Assembly (NCBI RefSeq): GCF_900109855.1
Contig: NZ_FOBO01000005.1
Coordinates: 1-64,000 of the forward strand
DNA from: Roseovarius tolerans
GTDB taxonomy: Bacteria > Pseudomonadota > Alphaproteobacteria > Rhodobacterales > Rhodobacteraceae
Direction of reading: 5' to 3'
DNA: 64,000 nt
Shown here: positions 28,557 to 38,181 of the stretch, one piece after another
Layout of the letters: every line of letters starts with the position of its first letter
Numbering within the stretch: the first letter of the stretch is position 1
Made by a program: the position numbers and the translations under genes
The notes under the pieces: model-generated
Told to the model about the DNA's origin: nothing
Database searches by the model: none
The model's input: only the letters and a program-made list of their open reading frames with translations

Positions 28557-29443
28557 GAAGGGCGGGTCCTGCGCGCCCAGAGGATCATGCCGATGCCGAA
28601 GGCGATCATCGGCAGCGACAGGATTTGCCCCATGGTCAGGCCATAGCCGGCCACATGCCACGCCAGACCCAGCGGATTGCCTTCGCTGACGAATTGCGCG
28701 TCGGGTTGGCGCACGAATTCCACCAGGAACCGCGCCGCACCATAGCCTGCAAAGAACAGGCCGGTCAGCGTGCCGGGGGTTTTCAGCGCGCCGCGCCGCC
28801 AGCCCAGCCATAGCAACACCGCCCCGAGGATCAGCCCTTCGAGCGCCGCCTCGTAAAGCTGCGAGGGGTGGCGCGCGCAGAGGCCTAGTATGTCAGGGCA
28901 ATCCTGTGCCGCGGCACTTGGAAAGACCACGCTCCAAGGCAGGTCGGTGGGCCGCCCCCAAAGCTCTGCGTTGATGAAATTGGCGATTCGTCCCAACAAT
29001 AGCCCCACCGGCGTCACCATGCAGAGCACATCCGCCACCGACAGCCAGCGAATGCCGCGCCGCGCCGAGAACACCACCACCGCCAGCACGACCCCCATCA
29101 GCCCGCCGTGAAACGCCATGCCGCCCTGCCAGACAGCGAGGATCTCACCCGGATTGGCGAGGTAGTAGGAGGGCTGGTAAAACAGTACATACCCCAGCCT
29201 GCCACCCAGGATCACACCGAGGATCACCCATGTCAGCAGATCCTCGACCGCGCGTGCATCCATCGGCGCGGTGTTATCGGGCCAGAGCGCTGGTCGCCGA
29301 ACGCTGGCCACCACAATGCGCCAGCCAATGACGATCCCGACGATATAGGCCAGCGCATACCAGCGCAGCGCGAACTCCATGCCGAAGAGCGAGATCGAGA
29401 AGATCTCCGGCGCGATATCGGGGAAGGGGATCACGGCCTGCAT
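28553..29443 (-). CDS. lgt: Prolipoprotein diacylglyceryl transferase
   Basis: Inner-membrane enzyme that attaches diacylglycerol from phosphatidylglycerol to the lipobox Cys of prolipoproteins. 296 residues with about seven helices. Seen: the catalytic region [25 protein letters not shown], the essential HGG in [11 protein letters not shown], and the family signature [16 protein letters not shown]. First gene of the lgt-midA-pgeF operon, and divergent from the UbiK-like gene with a 100-bp gap. Confidence 0.95.
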   Translation of the reverse strand: MQAVIPFPDIAPEIFSISLFGMEFALRWYALAYIVGIVIGWRIVVASVRRPALWPDNTAPMDARAVEDLLTWVILGVILGGRLGYVLFYQPSYYLANPGEILAVWQGGMAFHGGLMGVVLAVVVFSARRGIRWLSVADVLCMVTPVGLLLGRIANFINAELWGRPTDLPWSVVFPSAAAQDCPDILGLCARHPSQLYEAALEGLILGAVLLWLGWRRGALKTPGTLTGLFFAGYGAARFLVEFVRQPDAQFVSEGNPLGLAWHVAGYGLTMGQILSLPMIAFGIGMILWARRTRPS

Positions 29444-29543
29444 GGGTGTCTCTGTGCCTTTGTGCTGCGGGGAAAGTCAACCTTGTGATCGACCGCCCTC
29501 GGGCCATATATGGGGATGAGATGTAACGCCGGAGGCACATGCC

Positions 29544-29831
29544 ATGCAGACCCGAAACAAGATGCTCGACGATATCAGCCAGTTGATGACCAATGCCATG
29601 GGCGTGGCCCAAGGGGCCAAGGACGAGGCCGAGACAGCGATGAAGTCGATGATCGACCGCTGGCTCGCCGATCGCGATTTCGTCACCCGTGAGGAATTCG
29701 ATGCTGTTCGCGCCATGGCGCAAAAGGCCCGTGAGGAAAACGAGGCGCTCAAGGCCCGGATCGACGCACTGGAACAGGGCAAGTCCTTAGCCGATTGCGG
29801 CCTGCCGGGCGACGGATCATGGCCCGGATGA
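29544..29831 (+). CDS. UbiK/BMFP family accessory protein
   Basis: A 95-residue protein of the UbiK (YqiC/DUF526, membrane fusogenic) family: an amphipathic N-terminal helix (DDISQLMTNAMGVAQGAKDE), then a coiled coil with VTREEFDAVRAMAQKAREEN that drives trimer formation. In gammaproteobacteria UbiK helps the aerobic ubiquinone synthesis complex; the alphaproteobacterial role is inferred. AGGCACATGCC precedes the ATG; spacing to the ribosome site GGAGG is normal. Confidence 0.82.
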   Translation: MQTRNKMLDDISQLMTNAMGVAQGAKDEAETAMKSMIDRWLADRDFVTREEFDAVRAMAQKAREENEALKARIDALEQGKSLADCGLPGDGSWPG

Positions 29832-29835
29832 CATG

Positions 29836-29868
29836 AAAAAAAGGGCAGAGACATCGCTGTCTCCGCCC
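29836..29868 (-). terminator. Intrinsic terminator for the minus-strand barrel gene
   Basis: On the minus strand the stem GGGCGGAGACA/TGTCTCTGCCC is followed by seven T (plus strand A-run 29836-29842). It lies 27 bp past the stop of the barrel gene at 29895, and also sits just beyond the UbiK-like gene on the other strand. Confidence 0.8.
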
Positions 29869-29894
29869 GTGCTGTTTAGGATGGCGTCAGGCGT

Positions 29895-31282
29895 TCAGAA
29901 ATTCATGCCGTAACGCACCTGCGCGGCGTAATCCGGAAGATCCGAGCCGATACCGCCGATCTGAAAGCCCATGCTCAGGTCGCTGTTCGCAGTCACTCGA
30001 ACGCCGCCGCCGAATTCCACGCGCCCGCTCAGGCCTTCGGGGTCGAAACCGCCCCCAGCGAGCGCCTGCGGCGCGCTGCTGTCAACGTAGTTGGCATGCA
30101 GACCGATGTAGTTCACTCCGTTCTGTGTGGTCCGGGTCCAGCGTGCGCCGACCGAGTATTCGCTGAAATCGACCGTTGTCGAGCCTGCCCCGGCAAGCGT
30201 TCCGGATTTGCCGGTGATATCCTCTTCACCGTAGCGGGCAGAGGCCATCGGGGTCAGCGTGATCGAATTGCTCATCTCGAGATCGCGCGCGACCGACAGG
30301 CCGATGGCCCAGACATCGCTGTTTGCCGTGCCCTTGCCGCCGATGCTGATCTGGTCATAGTCGGCTTCGCCGTACATCAGCGACGCCTCTGCCGACCATG
30401 CCCCGCGGCGATAGCCGAGATAGGGCTGAACGTAGAAGAAATCGCCCTCGGTTTCGATGTTTGTGCTGCGCTCTTCCAGGTCGTTGTATCCGGCAGAAAG
30501 GCCCGCGACGAAATTGTCGTCGAGCGCGACGTCGGCACCGACCTGAAGGCCCGTGCTCAGGAATTGGCGCGGGCTATTGCTGCCCTTGTGGTCCGCACGA
30601 AAGCCCGAGAATTCGCCCCACACATAAAGGCTGCCCATCAGTTGGCCGTTTTGCGACGATACGACCGGCGCGCCTTCGACATTTCCGCCAAAGCCGAGCG
30701 GCGATTGCAGGTCACGTGTGGCAAAACTGTTCTGCGCGCCGCTACGCGTGTTGCCAAAGCTCTGGCGGGTGGTCAGACGCGCGAGCGTGCCCGCCGTCGC
30801 TTCCAACTCGTCGAGCAGCGACCCTGTAAACCCGAGAATCGCCCCGTTGATCTCCAGCGTATAAGTGCCGAAAGAGCCATTGCTGAAGCCGCTGACCACG
30901 ACGACATATTGCCCGGGCGTGAAGGGCCCGTCATTGGCCGCGTTGATCAACGACAAAAGACCCGCCCCGCCATCATCGTCGCCCGCGACAAGGTTCGTCA
31001 GCTGCGCATTGGGGGCAAAGCTGGTCTGGTAGAGGTGCAGATAAGTGTCGAAACCGGCTACTGTCGTCTCTGCTGAGAATGACAGCGGCTGCGTGATCGT
31101 CACGTTCACGGTCTGAAACGGTGTCGCGTTGCCAGAGCCCGACAAGCCCGGCCCGGCACCTATCGGTCTGTTCCACGTGGGCGCGCCCGTCGTGTCACCG
31201 TTGATATGGAACTTTGCGCCAAAGCGGCAGAACCGGCAACCAGTGCAAGTGCCGTCGTGGTCGCGAAGAAAAATCTTTTCAT
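29895..31282 (-). pseudogene. Outer-membrane autotransporter-type beta-barrel protein with a frameshift after the signal peptide
   Basis: The C-terminal 270 residues or so form an autotransporter-like barrel (alternating aromatic/hydrophobic strands such as YVWGEFSGFRADH, FFYVQPYLGYRRGAW, ending in the barrel signature VRYGMNF with terminal Phe). Before it lies a PPC-like beta domain (FDTYLHLYQTSF, DDDGGAGLLS, GQYVVVVSGF). A good signal peptide (MKRFFFATTTALAL, cleavage near ALAQ) begins at 31282 but lies in another frame. The frames would join if one base were added in the AAA run at 31213-31215. So this is either a one-base deletion in the genome or a sequence error; without a signal peptide the barrel could not be exported. 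Confidence 0.75.
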
Positions 31283-31503
31283 TTTGGTAAGCCCTGATCC
31301 TGCTCTGAATATCTCGTCCAGCCTGTTGCGCGCGGGGCAGGGTTCTCTGCACAGGCCGCGATCGCTCCGGTGGTACCACCCCAACTCTTCACTTTTTAAC
31401 ACAATTACATGTGTGTGACATGCTAGCGAGGGGCTCACAACTGGAGCTTTCCATATCTCAAGATCTGTCTCCAACGCGCAACACAGGCCCGGGCGCGATG
31501 TGC

Positions 31504-32472
31504 TTATTGCGCGCGTCGAACCCCCGCCATGACGCAGAGCAGTTCGAACATGATCGACGCTCCGAGAAACGCGGTGTTGCCGGAGGCATCGAAGGGCGGC
31601 GAGACCTCGACCAGATCGGCGCCGACGATTCTGACCCCCTCCAGCCCACGCACCACCTGCAGGGCCTGATAGCTGTTCGGCCCGCCGACCTCCGGCGTGC
31701 CGGTGCCGGGGGCAAAGGTCGGATCGACAAAGTCGATGTCGTAGCTGACATAGGTGTCGCCCTCGCCCGCAATCTCGCGCGCCTCGGCCATCACGTCCTC
31801 GGGGCCGCGGGCGTGGAATTCCTCGATCAGGATCAGGCGGATGCCCTCGGCGGCGGCGAAATCGCGATCCTCGGTGTCATACATGGTCCCGCGCAGCCCG
31901 ATCATCACCACGCGCTTGGGGTCGAGCAGCCCTTCTTCGACCGCGCGCCGGAACGGGGTGCCGTGGGTATACATCGTGCCGCCGAAATACGAATGATAGA
32001 GGTCGGTATGGCTGTCGAAGTGGATCATGCCGACGGGCGCACGCCGCGCCAGTGACCGCAGCACCGGCAGCGTTGTCAGGTGATCGCCCCCCGCCGTCAG
32101 CGGCATGATGCCCGCGGCGGTCACTCCGTCGTAAAACTCGGTGATCCGCGCCATGCTGTCGATGATATCCGCCGGGTTCGGCCCCACATCCCCCAGATCG
32201 GCGCAATTCACCGCCTCGAACGGGCGCATGCCAGAGGTCGGGTGCTGCGCGCGGATCATGGTCGAGGCATCGCGCAACTGCCGCGGCCCGTGGCGCGGGC
32301 CGGGCCGGTTGGTGGTCCCGCTATCCCACGGCACCCCGATGAGGCCGATCTGCACGTCGCTATAACGCTCATGCCCCTTGGGCACGTAAGGCAGGCGCAT
32401 GAAGGTCGGCACCCCGGCAAAGCGCGGCATCTCGAAGCCCGAAACGGGATGGAAGAAGGGATCGGAGGTCAT
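31504..32472 (-). CDS. speB: Ureohydrolase, agmatinase-like (SpeB family)
   Basis: A 322-residue arginase/agmatinase-fold enzyme that releases urea from a guanidino compound using two Mn ions. Metal ligands are visible: His in TAGGDHLTT, Asp/His in HFDSHTDLYHS, and Asp in SYDIDFVDPTFAPGTGTPE. Agmatine is the usual guess, but relatives act on guanidinobutyrate or guanidinopropionate, and the DSHTD form of the second motif leaves that open. Its ATG overlaps the stop of the NlpC/P60 gene, placing it last in a coupled three-gene operon with an M17 aminopeptidase. Confidence 0.82.
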   Translation of the reverse strand: MTSDPFFHPVSGFEMPRFAGVPTFMRLPYVPKGHERYSDVQIGLIGVPWDSGTTNRPGPRHGPRQLRDASTMIRAQHPTSGMRPFEAVNCADLGDVGPNPADIIDSMARITEFYDGVTAAGIMPLTAGGDHLTTLPVLRSLARRAPVGMIHFDSHTDLYHSYFGGTMYTHGTPFRRAVEEGLLDPKRVVMIGLRGTMYDTEDRDFAAAEGIRLILIEEFHARGPEDVMAEAREIAGEGDTYVSYDIDFVDPTFAPGTGTPEVGGPNSYQALQVVRGLEGVRIVGADLVEVSPPFDASGNTAFLGASIMFELLCVMAGVRRAQ

Positions 32473-33218
32473 GTCAGTCCTTTCAGTCGTTTGCGGGCGG
32501 TCACCGGGCCGTCGCCCTGCGCCGCGATCCGGGAAATGGCAGCCTGCACCGGCTCATAGGTCACCGCCATGTGGTGCACATTGGCATGGATCAGCGTTTC
32601 CGGGTCTGCGACCCAGGCCACATGCCCGCGCCAGAACAGCAGATCGCCGCGTCTCAGGGCGGCACCCTCGGGCAGCGCTTCGCCCAGGGCACTCTCCTGA
32701 TCGCCGCTATCGCCGGGGCAGGGCAGGCCACAGGCGACGCACCCCGCCTGCACCAGTCCCGAACAGTCGATGCCAAAAGCGGAATTACCGCCCCAAAGAT
32801 AGGGAGTGCCGATCAAGATTTCGGCAACGCCTACGGGATCGGTCTCGCGTTGGTCCAGAGGAATCAGATGCGCGCGTGGGACATAGCCTTGCGGGGTTTC
32901 CGCGAAACGGCCCTGTTCCGAGAGCACATCAAGCCGCGCGCCGTGGCTGAGGCTGACCCGCTCGGGGCTTTTGAAATCGGGGGCGCTGTAGGCATGCGTC
33001 GCGCGCGCGCTGACCCGGTGAGTGACGGTGCCGGTGGTCAGCGCCGCCTCGGGGATATAGCCGGGATAGCCGTCGCGCAGCGCGGCAACTTCGGCCCATG
33101 CGCCCTTGATCCCCACAAGCTGCACTGCTTCACCCATCAGCAACTGCCGGTCGCGCGCACCCTCCGGGGCGCGCCGCAGATCGACCAGCGGCCAGTCGAT
33201 GAGACGCGTGGCAGTCAC
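32469..33218 (-). CDS. NlpC/P60 family endopeptidase with SH3-like domains
   Basis: A 249-residue cysteine peptidase likely to cut peptidoglycan stem peptides (gamma-D-Glu-diamino acid bond). The N-terminal half has two SH3-like segments; the C-terminal catalytic part has Cys in FGIDCSGLVQAGCVA, the preceding GTPYLWGGNS, and His in WRGHVAWVADPETLIHA. No signal peptide is visible with the chosen GTG start at 33218, which overlaps the aminopeptidase stop (GTGA). It could act in the cytoplasm in muropeptide recycling together with the neighbouring aminopeptidase. Confidence 0.87.
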   Translation of the reverse strand: MTATRLIDWPLVDLRRAPEGARDRQLLMGEAVQLVGIKGAWAEVAALRDGYPGYIPEAALTTGTVTHRVSARATHAYSAPDFKSPERVSLSHGARLDVLSEQGRFAETPQGYVPRAHLIPLDQRETDPVGVAEILIGTPYLWGGNSAFGIDCSGLVQAGCVACGLPCPGDSGDQESALGEALPEGAALRRGDLLFWRGHVAWVADPETLIHANVHHMAVTYEPVQAAISRIAAQGDGPVTARKRLKGLT

Positions 33219-34594
33219 AGATCGAGCACCTCGGGCAGGGCGTCCAGAAGCGCGCGCGCGCCCATGCCGACGCCGCCCTTGGGCCGCGCCGGGGCGGCGG
33301 TGGGGCACCAGCCATAGATGTCGAAATGGCTGTAATTGAACCCGCCCGCAAAGCGGCGCAGGAAAAGCGCGGCGGTGATCGAGCCTGCAAACCCACCCGA
33401 GGGCGCGTTGTCGAGATCGGCGATGCCGGGCTCGATCATCGCCTCGTAGGGTGTGTGAAAGGGCAGCCGCCAGACCGGATCGTCAACGTGGTCGGCGGCA
33501 CGTTCCAGCGCCGTCGCAAAGCCCGCATCATCGGTGTAATAGGGCGCGAGATCCGGCCCGAGCGCCACCCGCGCGGCCCCGGTAAGGGTGGCCATGGAGA
33601 TCATCAGATCGGGTTTGTCTTCCGCCCCGTAGGCCAATGCATCGGCCAGCACCAACCGCCCCTCGGCATCGGTGTTGTTGACCTCCACGGTCATCCCGTT
33701 GCGCGCGGTCAGGATGTCACCGGGGCGAAACGCATTGCCCGCAACCGCGTTTTCCACCGCCGGGATCAGCACCCGCAGCCGCAGCGGCAGATCGAGCGCC
33801 ATGATCATATGCGCCAGCCCCAGAACCGTCGCCGCGCCGCCCATGTCCTTCTTCATCAGCCCCATGGACGACCCGGGCTTCAGGTTGAGCCCGCCCGTGT
33901 CGAAACAGACGCCCTTGCCGACAAGGGTCAGGTTCGGTCCGCTCTCGCCCCATGTCATCTCGATCAGGCGCGGGGCCTGCGTGGCGGCGCGCCCGACGGT
34001 GTGGATCAAGGGAAAGTTCTGCTCCAGCAGGTCCGCGCCGCGCGTGCAACTGAGCCGCGCGCCCTGTTGATCGGCGATGGCGATGCAGGCGGCCTCCAGC
34101 GCATGGGGGCCAAGATCGTTGGCCGGGGTATTGATCAGGTCGCGGGTCAGCGCCTCGCCCGCCGCGATCACCTCCAGCCGCGCGGCATCGACGCCGTCGG
34201 GTGCCACCAGCCGCGCCTTGGCCGGGCTCTGCTCGCGGTAGCGTTCATAGGCATAATGCGACAGCAGCCAGCCAAGCGCCTCGGTCTCTGCCGCCTCTTG
34301 GGGCAAACCTTCCAGCCGGTAGGTGCCCTCGGGCAGGGCCGATGCCACACCCGCCATATGAAACCGCGCCCGGGCGCGCGATGTGGCGCTGCCATAGCCC
34401 GCAAGCGCCAAGGCAATGCCGCCTGCCGCGTCCGGCACGGCCAGCGCGCGACCAAGCGCGCCGGTGAAGCCCATGGCCCGCACCCAGGCCGCGATCTGCG
34501 CGGGCTGCGCGTCGAGCCAGTCCGCGAGCGCGCCCTCTTCCAGCACGTGCAGCGGGATTGCGGGCGTGTCGGGGGCGGCGAATGTCAGGCTCAT
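33215..34594 (-). CDS. Leucyl aminopeptidase family protein (M17)
   Basis: A 459-residue two-metal aminopeptidase. M17 motifs: VGKGVCFDTGGLNLKPG (metal Lys/Asp), KKDMGGAATV, and the signature NTDAEGRLVLADAL with the catalytic Arg. Length is slightly short for PepA and typical of the alphaproteobacterial relatives. First in a coupled operon with an NlpC/P60 peptidase and an agmatinase-like enzyme, so it may finish the breakdown of peptidoglycan-derived peptides. Upstream is a short gap and an unknown gene on the same strand. Confidence 0.9.
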   Translation of the reverse strand: MSLTFAAPDTPAIPLHVLEEGALADWLDAQPAQIAAWVRAMGFTGALGRALAVPDAAGGIALALAGYGSATSRARARFHMAGVASALPEGTYRLEGLPQEAAETEALGWLLSHYAYERYREQSPAKARLVAPDGVDAARLEVIAAGEALTRDLINTPANDLGPHALEAACIAIADQQGARLSCTRGADLLEQNFPLIHTVGRAATQAPRLIEMTWGESGPNLTLVGKGVCFDTGGLNLKPGSSMGLMKKDMGGAATVLGLAHMIMALDLPLRLRVLIPAVENAVAGNAFRPGDILTARNGMTVEVNNTDAEGRLVLADALAYGAEDKPDLMISMATLTGAARVALGPDLAPYYTDDAGFATALERAADHVDDPVWRLPFHTPYEAMIEPGIADLDNAPSGGFAGSITAALFLRRFAGGFNYSHFDIYGWCPTAAPARPKGGVGMGARALLDALPEVLDL

Positions 34595-34674
34595 TTGGGC
34601 GGACCTCTTGCAACGGATGATGCCTGCCAGCCTAGCCGCGATTGCGCCGCCTGCAACCCGTCAAATCGCACTGC

Positions 34675-35055
34675 TCAAAAGGGCGTGTCCTGCGCCTCCC
34701 ATATCTCGCAGAGCGAGCGTTCGCCGATCCGCAAAAGCCGTGCGAAGGTGGCGGAGAGCCCGTTGTGATCGCCCGCGTCGATGCAGCCCGCCACATCCCC
34801 CGCCACCCGTGCCAGAAGGGCCATGCCGATCTGATCGGCGATCGCGATAAGGCTGCGGCTGCTCTTGCGCATTTCACTGAACCGCCCCTCGCGATAGAAC
34901 CGCTCGGCATGACCCAGCCGCGCGGCCAGTTCCTCGAGCGCGCGGCAGACCACGTCCTCGGCGCTGGTCTCGCCCAGTTCCAGGTAAAGCGCCTTTAGCC
35001 GGTCGGCATCGAGCCGCACGCATTCGTGCTGTTGCAGCACCGTCAGTTGATCCAC
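34675..35055 (-). CDS. Hypothetical helical protein
   Basis: A 126-residue, mostly helical soluble protein (ADRLKALYLELGETSAEDVV, ALEELAARLGHAERFYREG, ARVAGDVAGCIDAGDHNGL). No domain is recognised; the length and four-helix look recall histidine-phosphotransfer or dimerisation proteins but no active His motif is present. The GTG at 35055 has GAAGG eight bases upstream; an in-frame GTG at 35064 is too close to its ribosome site. It lies 80 bp upstream of the aminopeptidase operon, on the same strand. Confidence 0.6.
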   Translation of the reverse strand: MDQLTVLQQHECVRLDADRLKALYLELGETSAEDVVCRALEELAARLGHAERFYREGRFSEMRKSSRSLIAIADQIGMALLARVAGDVAGCIDAGDHNGLSATFARLLRIGERSLCEIWEAQDTPF

Positions 35056-35219
35056 TTTCTTCACCTTCTCACCCGCTTGTCGTGTTCCAGCCCCCACGGC
35101 TGCGCAGAGAATGGCACTGCCAAGGTTCCCAAATGGTTGCCGTGCTTGCGGATTATGGCTCGAATTCGAGGTGAATACCTATTATCCAGCCGTGAGCCGC
35201 CCCTAGCGCCGGAGAGATC

Positions 35220-35870
35220 ATGGACTACGCCCGCCCCCTGCCCACCTATCTGGTGCACCGCTTCCACGGCTGGAAGGCCACCAGCTATACCGAGAATCAG
35301 GCCTGGTACCGTCACCTTGCCCAACAGGGCCAGCATCCGCGCGCGATGGTGATTTCGTGCTGTGACAGCCGCGTTCATGTCACCTCGATCTTCGGCGCGG
35401 ATCAGGGCGAGTTCTTCATTCACCGCAACATCGCCAATCTTGTGCCGCCCTACGTGACCGACGGCGCGCAGCACGGCACCTCGGCGGCGGTGGAATTCGC
35501 GGTGACCGCGCTCAAAGTGGCGCATCTGATCGTGATCGGCCATTCGGCCTGCGGCGGCGTCAAGGGCTGCCAGCAGATGTGCGCGGGCCATGCGCCGGAA
35601 CTGGAGGAACAGACCAGTTTCGTGGGCCGCTGGCTCGATATCCTGCGGCCCGGCTACGAGCGGGTCAAGGACATGAGCGACGAGGCGGCACAGCTCAAGG
35701 CTCTGGAAAAACAGGCGGTGATGGTGTCGCTGGAAAACCTGATGAGCTTTCCCTTCGTCGAGGCGGCGGTGGCCTCGGGCGAGTTGACGCTGCACGGGCT
35801 CTGGCACGAAATCGGCAGCGGATCGCTGGAACAATATAGCGCCAGCCAGGGCGAGTTCGTGCCGCTGTGA
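35220..35870 (+). CDS. Beta-class carbonic anhydrase
   Basis: A 216-residue zinc enzyme that interconverts CO2 and bicarbonate. Zinc ligands: Cys in ISCCDSRVHV (with the Asp/Arg dyad) and His/Cys in VIGHSACGGVKG. NIANLVPPY and the C-terminal LHGLWHEIGSG are usual for the plant-type clade. The ATG at 35220 follows CCGGAGAG. It stands alone between divergent and convergent neighbours, followed by a bidirectional hairpin terminator. Confidence 0.93.
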   Translation: MDYARPLPTYLVHRFHGWKATSYTENQAWYRHLAQQGQHPRAMVISCCDSRVHVTSIFGADQGEFFIHRNIANLVPPYVTDGAQHGTSAAVEFAVTALKVAHLIVIGHSACGGVKGCQQMCAGHAPELEEQTSFVGRWLDILRPGYERVKDMSDEAAQLKALEKQAVMVSLENLMSFPFVEAAVASGELTLHGLWHEIGSGSLEQYSASQGEFVPL

Positions 35871-35906
35871 TGAAAATCCCCGGTGCTGCCCTGCGGCAGA
35901 CCGGGG

Positions 35907-35935
35907 ATTTTGAGTATTTTCGCCAAAAAGAAGCC
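35907..35935 (+). repeat. Dispersed intergenic motif GATTTTGAGTATTTT...AAGAAGCC, copy 3
   Basis: The sequence GGATTTTGAGTATTTTCGCC followed by AAAAAGAAGCC, between the carbonic anhydrase gene and the terminator, resembles the motifs at 2873, 25181, 40070 and 40237. Confidence 0.6.
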
Positions 35936-35972
35936 CCGCGCGCCCGGTTGGAGCACGCGGGGTTTTTTCTTT
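35934..35972. terminator. Bidirectional intrinsic terminator
   Basis: The stem CCCCGCG/CGCGGGG with a 15-base loop is followed by TTTTTTCTTT for the plus-strand carbonic anhydrase gene. On the minus strand the T-rich flank (from AAAAAGAA) serves the fadJ-type gene ending at 35971. Confidence 0.8.
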
Positions 35973-38166
35973 ATGCGGCCTGTGACTGCTGGCCGAACCG
36001 GGCATAGAAGCCCTGGTTCTTGTCGGCCATCTCACGCAGCAGCGCAGGCGTGGCAAAGCGCGGCCCGAATTTCTCGGTCAGTTGGTCGCAGCGCTCGGCG
36101 GCATAGGGCGTGCCGATGATGTCGAGCCAGGCGAACGGCCCGCCGGACCAGGGCGCAAAGCCCCAGGCCAGGATCGCGCCCACATCCCCCTCGCGGATAT
36201 CCTCCAGCACGCCTTCTTCCAGCGCGCGCACCGCTTCCAGCACTTGTGCGAACATCAACCGATGCTGCACCTCGTGCAGGTCGGGCTGCTCCTCGGCGCG
36301 GGGGTATTTCTGCGCGAGGCCGTTCCAATACCCCAGACGCTTGCCCTTGTCGTCGTAATCGAAGAACCCGGCACCCGCCTTGCGACCAAGCCGGCCCTCG
36401 CCTTCAATCCAAAAGATCACCTCGTCGACAGCCGCGTCGGGATAGTCGTCGCCCATGGCCGATTTGGTCGCGCGGGCGATCTTGGCCCCCAGATCAATCG
36501 AGGTTTCATCGACCAGTTGCAGCGGCCCGACCGGGAAGCCCAACTGCCGCGCCGCGTTGTCGATGAGCGCAGGCGCCACGCCCTCGGCCACCATCCGGAT
36601 ACCCTCGTTGATATAGGGGATGATGCAGCGGTTGCAGTAGAAGAACCGCGCGTCATTGACCACGATGGGCGTCTTGCGGATTTGCCGCACGTAATCGAGC
36701 GCCTTGGCCACGGCGCGCGGGCCGGTTTTCGCCCCCTTGATGATCTCGACCAGCATCATCTTCTCGACCGGCGAGAAGAAGTGGATGCCGATGAAATTCT
36801 CAGGGCTGTCGGACGCCTTGGCCAGTTCCGTGATCGGCAGGGTCGAGGTGTTGGTGGCGAAGATGCAATCCTTGTCCACGACCTTGAGCACGTTCTTGGT
36901 CACTTCGGCCTTGACGGCAGGGTCTTCGAATACCGCTTCGATGATCAGATCACAGCCCTTGAGAGCGTCATAATCCGTGGTGGCGGTGATCAGATCGAGC
37001 GCGGCCTGCTTTTTCTCTTCGGTCGCCTTGCCACGCTTGATGCCCTTGTCCATGTAATCGGCGGTATAGGCCTTGCCCTTGTCGGCGGCCTCTTGTTTCT
37101 GGTCGATCAGCACAACCTGCATGCCCGCCATGGCTGACACGAGCGTAATGCCCGCACCCATCATGCCCGCGCCCATGACGCCGACCTTTTTCACCTTCTG
37201 ATCCGGCACATCGGGACGGTTGGCGCCTTTCTCCAGCGCCTCCTTGTTGATGAAGAGCGAGCGGATCATGGCGCTTGAGGAGGGGTTCATCAGCACATTG
37301 GTAAACCAGCGCGCCTCGATCTTCAGCGCTGTGTCAAACGGCACCATTGCGCCCTCATAGACGGCGGACAGTAGCGCCTTGGCCGCCGGAAACGCGCCTT
37401 GGGTCTTGCCGTTGACCATGGCCGAGGCCCCGACGAAGGTCATGAAGCCCGCCGGATGGTACGGTGCGCCGCCGGGCATCTTGTAGCCCTTTTCATCCCA
37501 CGGCTTGACGATGGTGGGGCTGGACAGCACCCATTCGCGCGCCTTTTCGATCAATTGATCGGCGGGCACGACCTCGTCCACGACCCCGGCGGATTTGGCC
37601 TTTTTCGGGTCGTTCAGCTTGCCTTCGAGCAAGAGCGGCGAGGCCGACATCGCGCCCAGCTTGCGGACCAGCCGCGTGGTGCCGCCCGCGCCGGGGAAGA
37701 TGCCGACCATGATCTCGGGCAGGCCGATCTTGGCCTTCGAGTTGTCGGCAGCAAAGATGCGGTGGCATGCGAGCGGGATTTCCAACCCGATGCCAAGCGC
37801 CGTGCCGGGCAGGGCGGCGGCGATCGGCTTGCCGCCCTTGTTCTTGTCGTCCATGCCCGCGCGTTCGATCTTGCGCAGGATGGCGTGCATGCCCATCACG
37901 CCCTCGAAAAGACCCTTGGCAGGCTCATCGCCCGCGTCGTCGCGCATCTTGGCTATGATGTTGAGATCCATGCCCCCGGCGAAAGATCCGTCCTTACCGG
38001 AGGTCAGGATCACGCCCTTGACGGCCTCATCGGCGAGCGCGTCGTCGATCAGCGCCTCGAGGTTGAGAAAGCCCTGTTGGTTCATCACGTTCATGGATTT
38101 GCCGGGCACGTCCCAGGTGATGATCGCGACGCCATCGGCGCCTTTTTCCATCGTGAAATCGGTCAT
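35971..38166 (-). CDS. fadJ: Fatty-acid oxidation protein: enoyl-CoA hydratase / 3-hydroxyacyl-CoA dehydrogenase (FadJ-type)
   Basis: A 731-residue two-function enzyme of beta-oxidation. The N-terminal crotonase domain (to about residue 190) has AGGMDLNIIAK and the catalytic Glu region LPEIMVGIFPGAGGT. The dehydrogenase domain starts near residue 320 with KVGVMGAGMMGAGIT and includes ATNTSTLPITELA, IGIHFFSPVEKMMLVEII and INEGIRMVAEGVAP. The C-terminal part continues the 3HCDH fold (GPLQLVDE). The thiolase gene lies immediately upstream on the same strand (15 bp), so the two make the FadJ-FadI style pair. It ends at a hairpin terminator. Confidence 0.93.
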   Translation of the reverse strand: MTDFTMEKGADGVAIITWDVPGKSMNVMNQQGFLNLEALIDDALADEAVKGVILTSGKDGSFAGGMDLNIIAKMRDDAGDEPAKGLFEGVMGMHAILRKIERAGMDDKNKGGKPIAAALPGTALGIGLEIPLACHRIFAADNSKAKIGLPEIMVGIFPGAGGTTRLVRKLGAMSASPLLLEGKLNDPKKAKSAGVVDEVVPADQLIEKAREWVLSSPTIVKPWDEKGYKMPGGAPYHPAGFMTFVGASAMVNGKTQGAFPAAKALLSAVYEGAMVPFDTALKIEARWFTNVLMNPSSSAMIRSLFINKEALEKGANRPDVPDQKVKKVGVMGAGMMGAGITLVSAMAGMQVVLIDQKQEAADKGKAYTADYMDKGIKRGKATEEKKQAALDLITATTDYDALKGCDLIIEAVFEDPAVKAEVTKNVLKVVDKDCIFATNTSTLPITELAKASDSPENFIGIHFFSPVEKMMLVEIIKGAKTGPRAVAKALDYVRQIRKTPIVVNDARFFYCNRCIIPYINEGIRMVAEGVAPALIDNAARQLGFPVGPLQLVDETSIDLGAKIARATKSAMGDDYPDAAVDEVIFWIEGEGRLGRKAGAGFFDYDDKGKRLGYWNGLAQKYPRAEEQPDLHEVQHRLMFAQVLEAVRALEEGVLEDIREGDVGAILAWGFAPWSGGPFAWLDIIGTPYAAERCDQLTEKFGPRFATPALLREMADKNQGFYARFGQQSQAA

Positions 38167-38181
38167 TGTCGCAGTCTCCCC

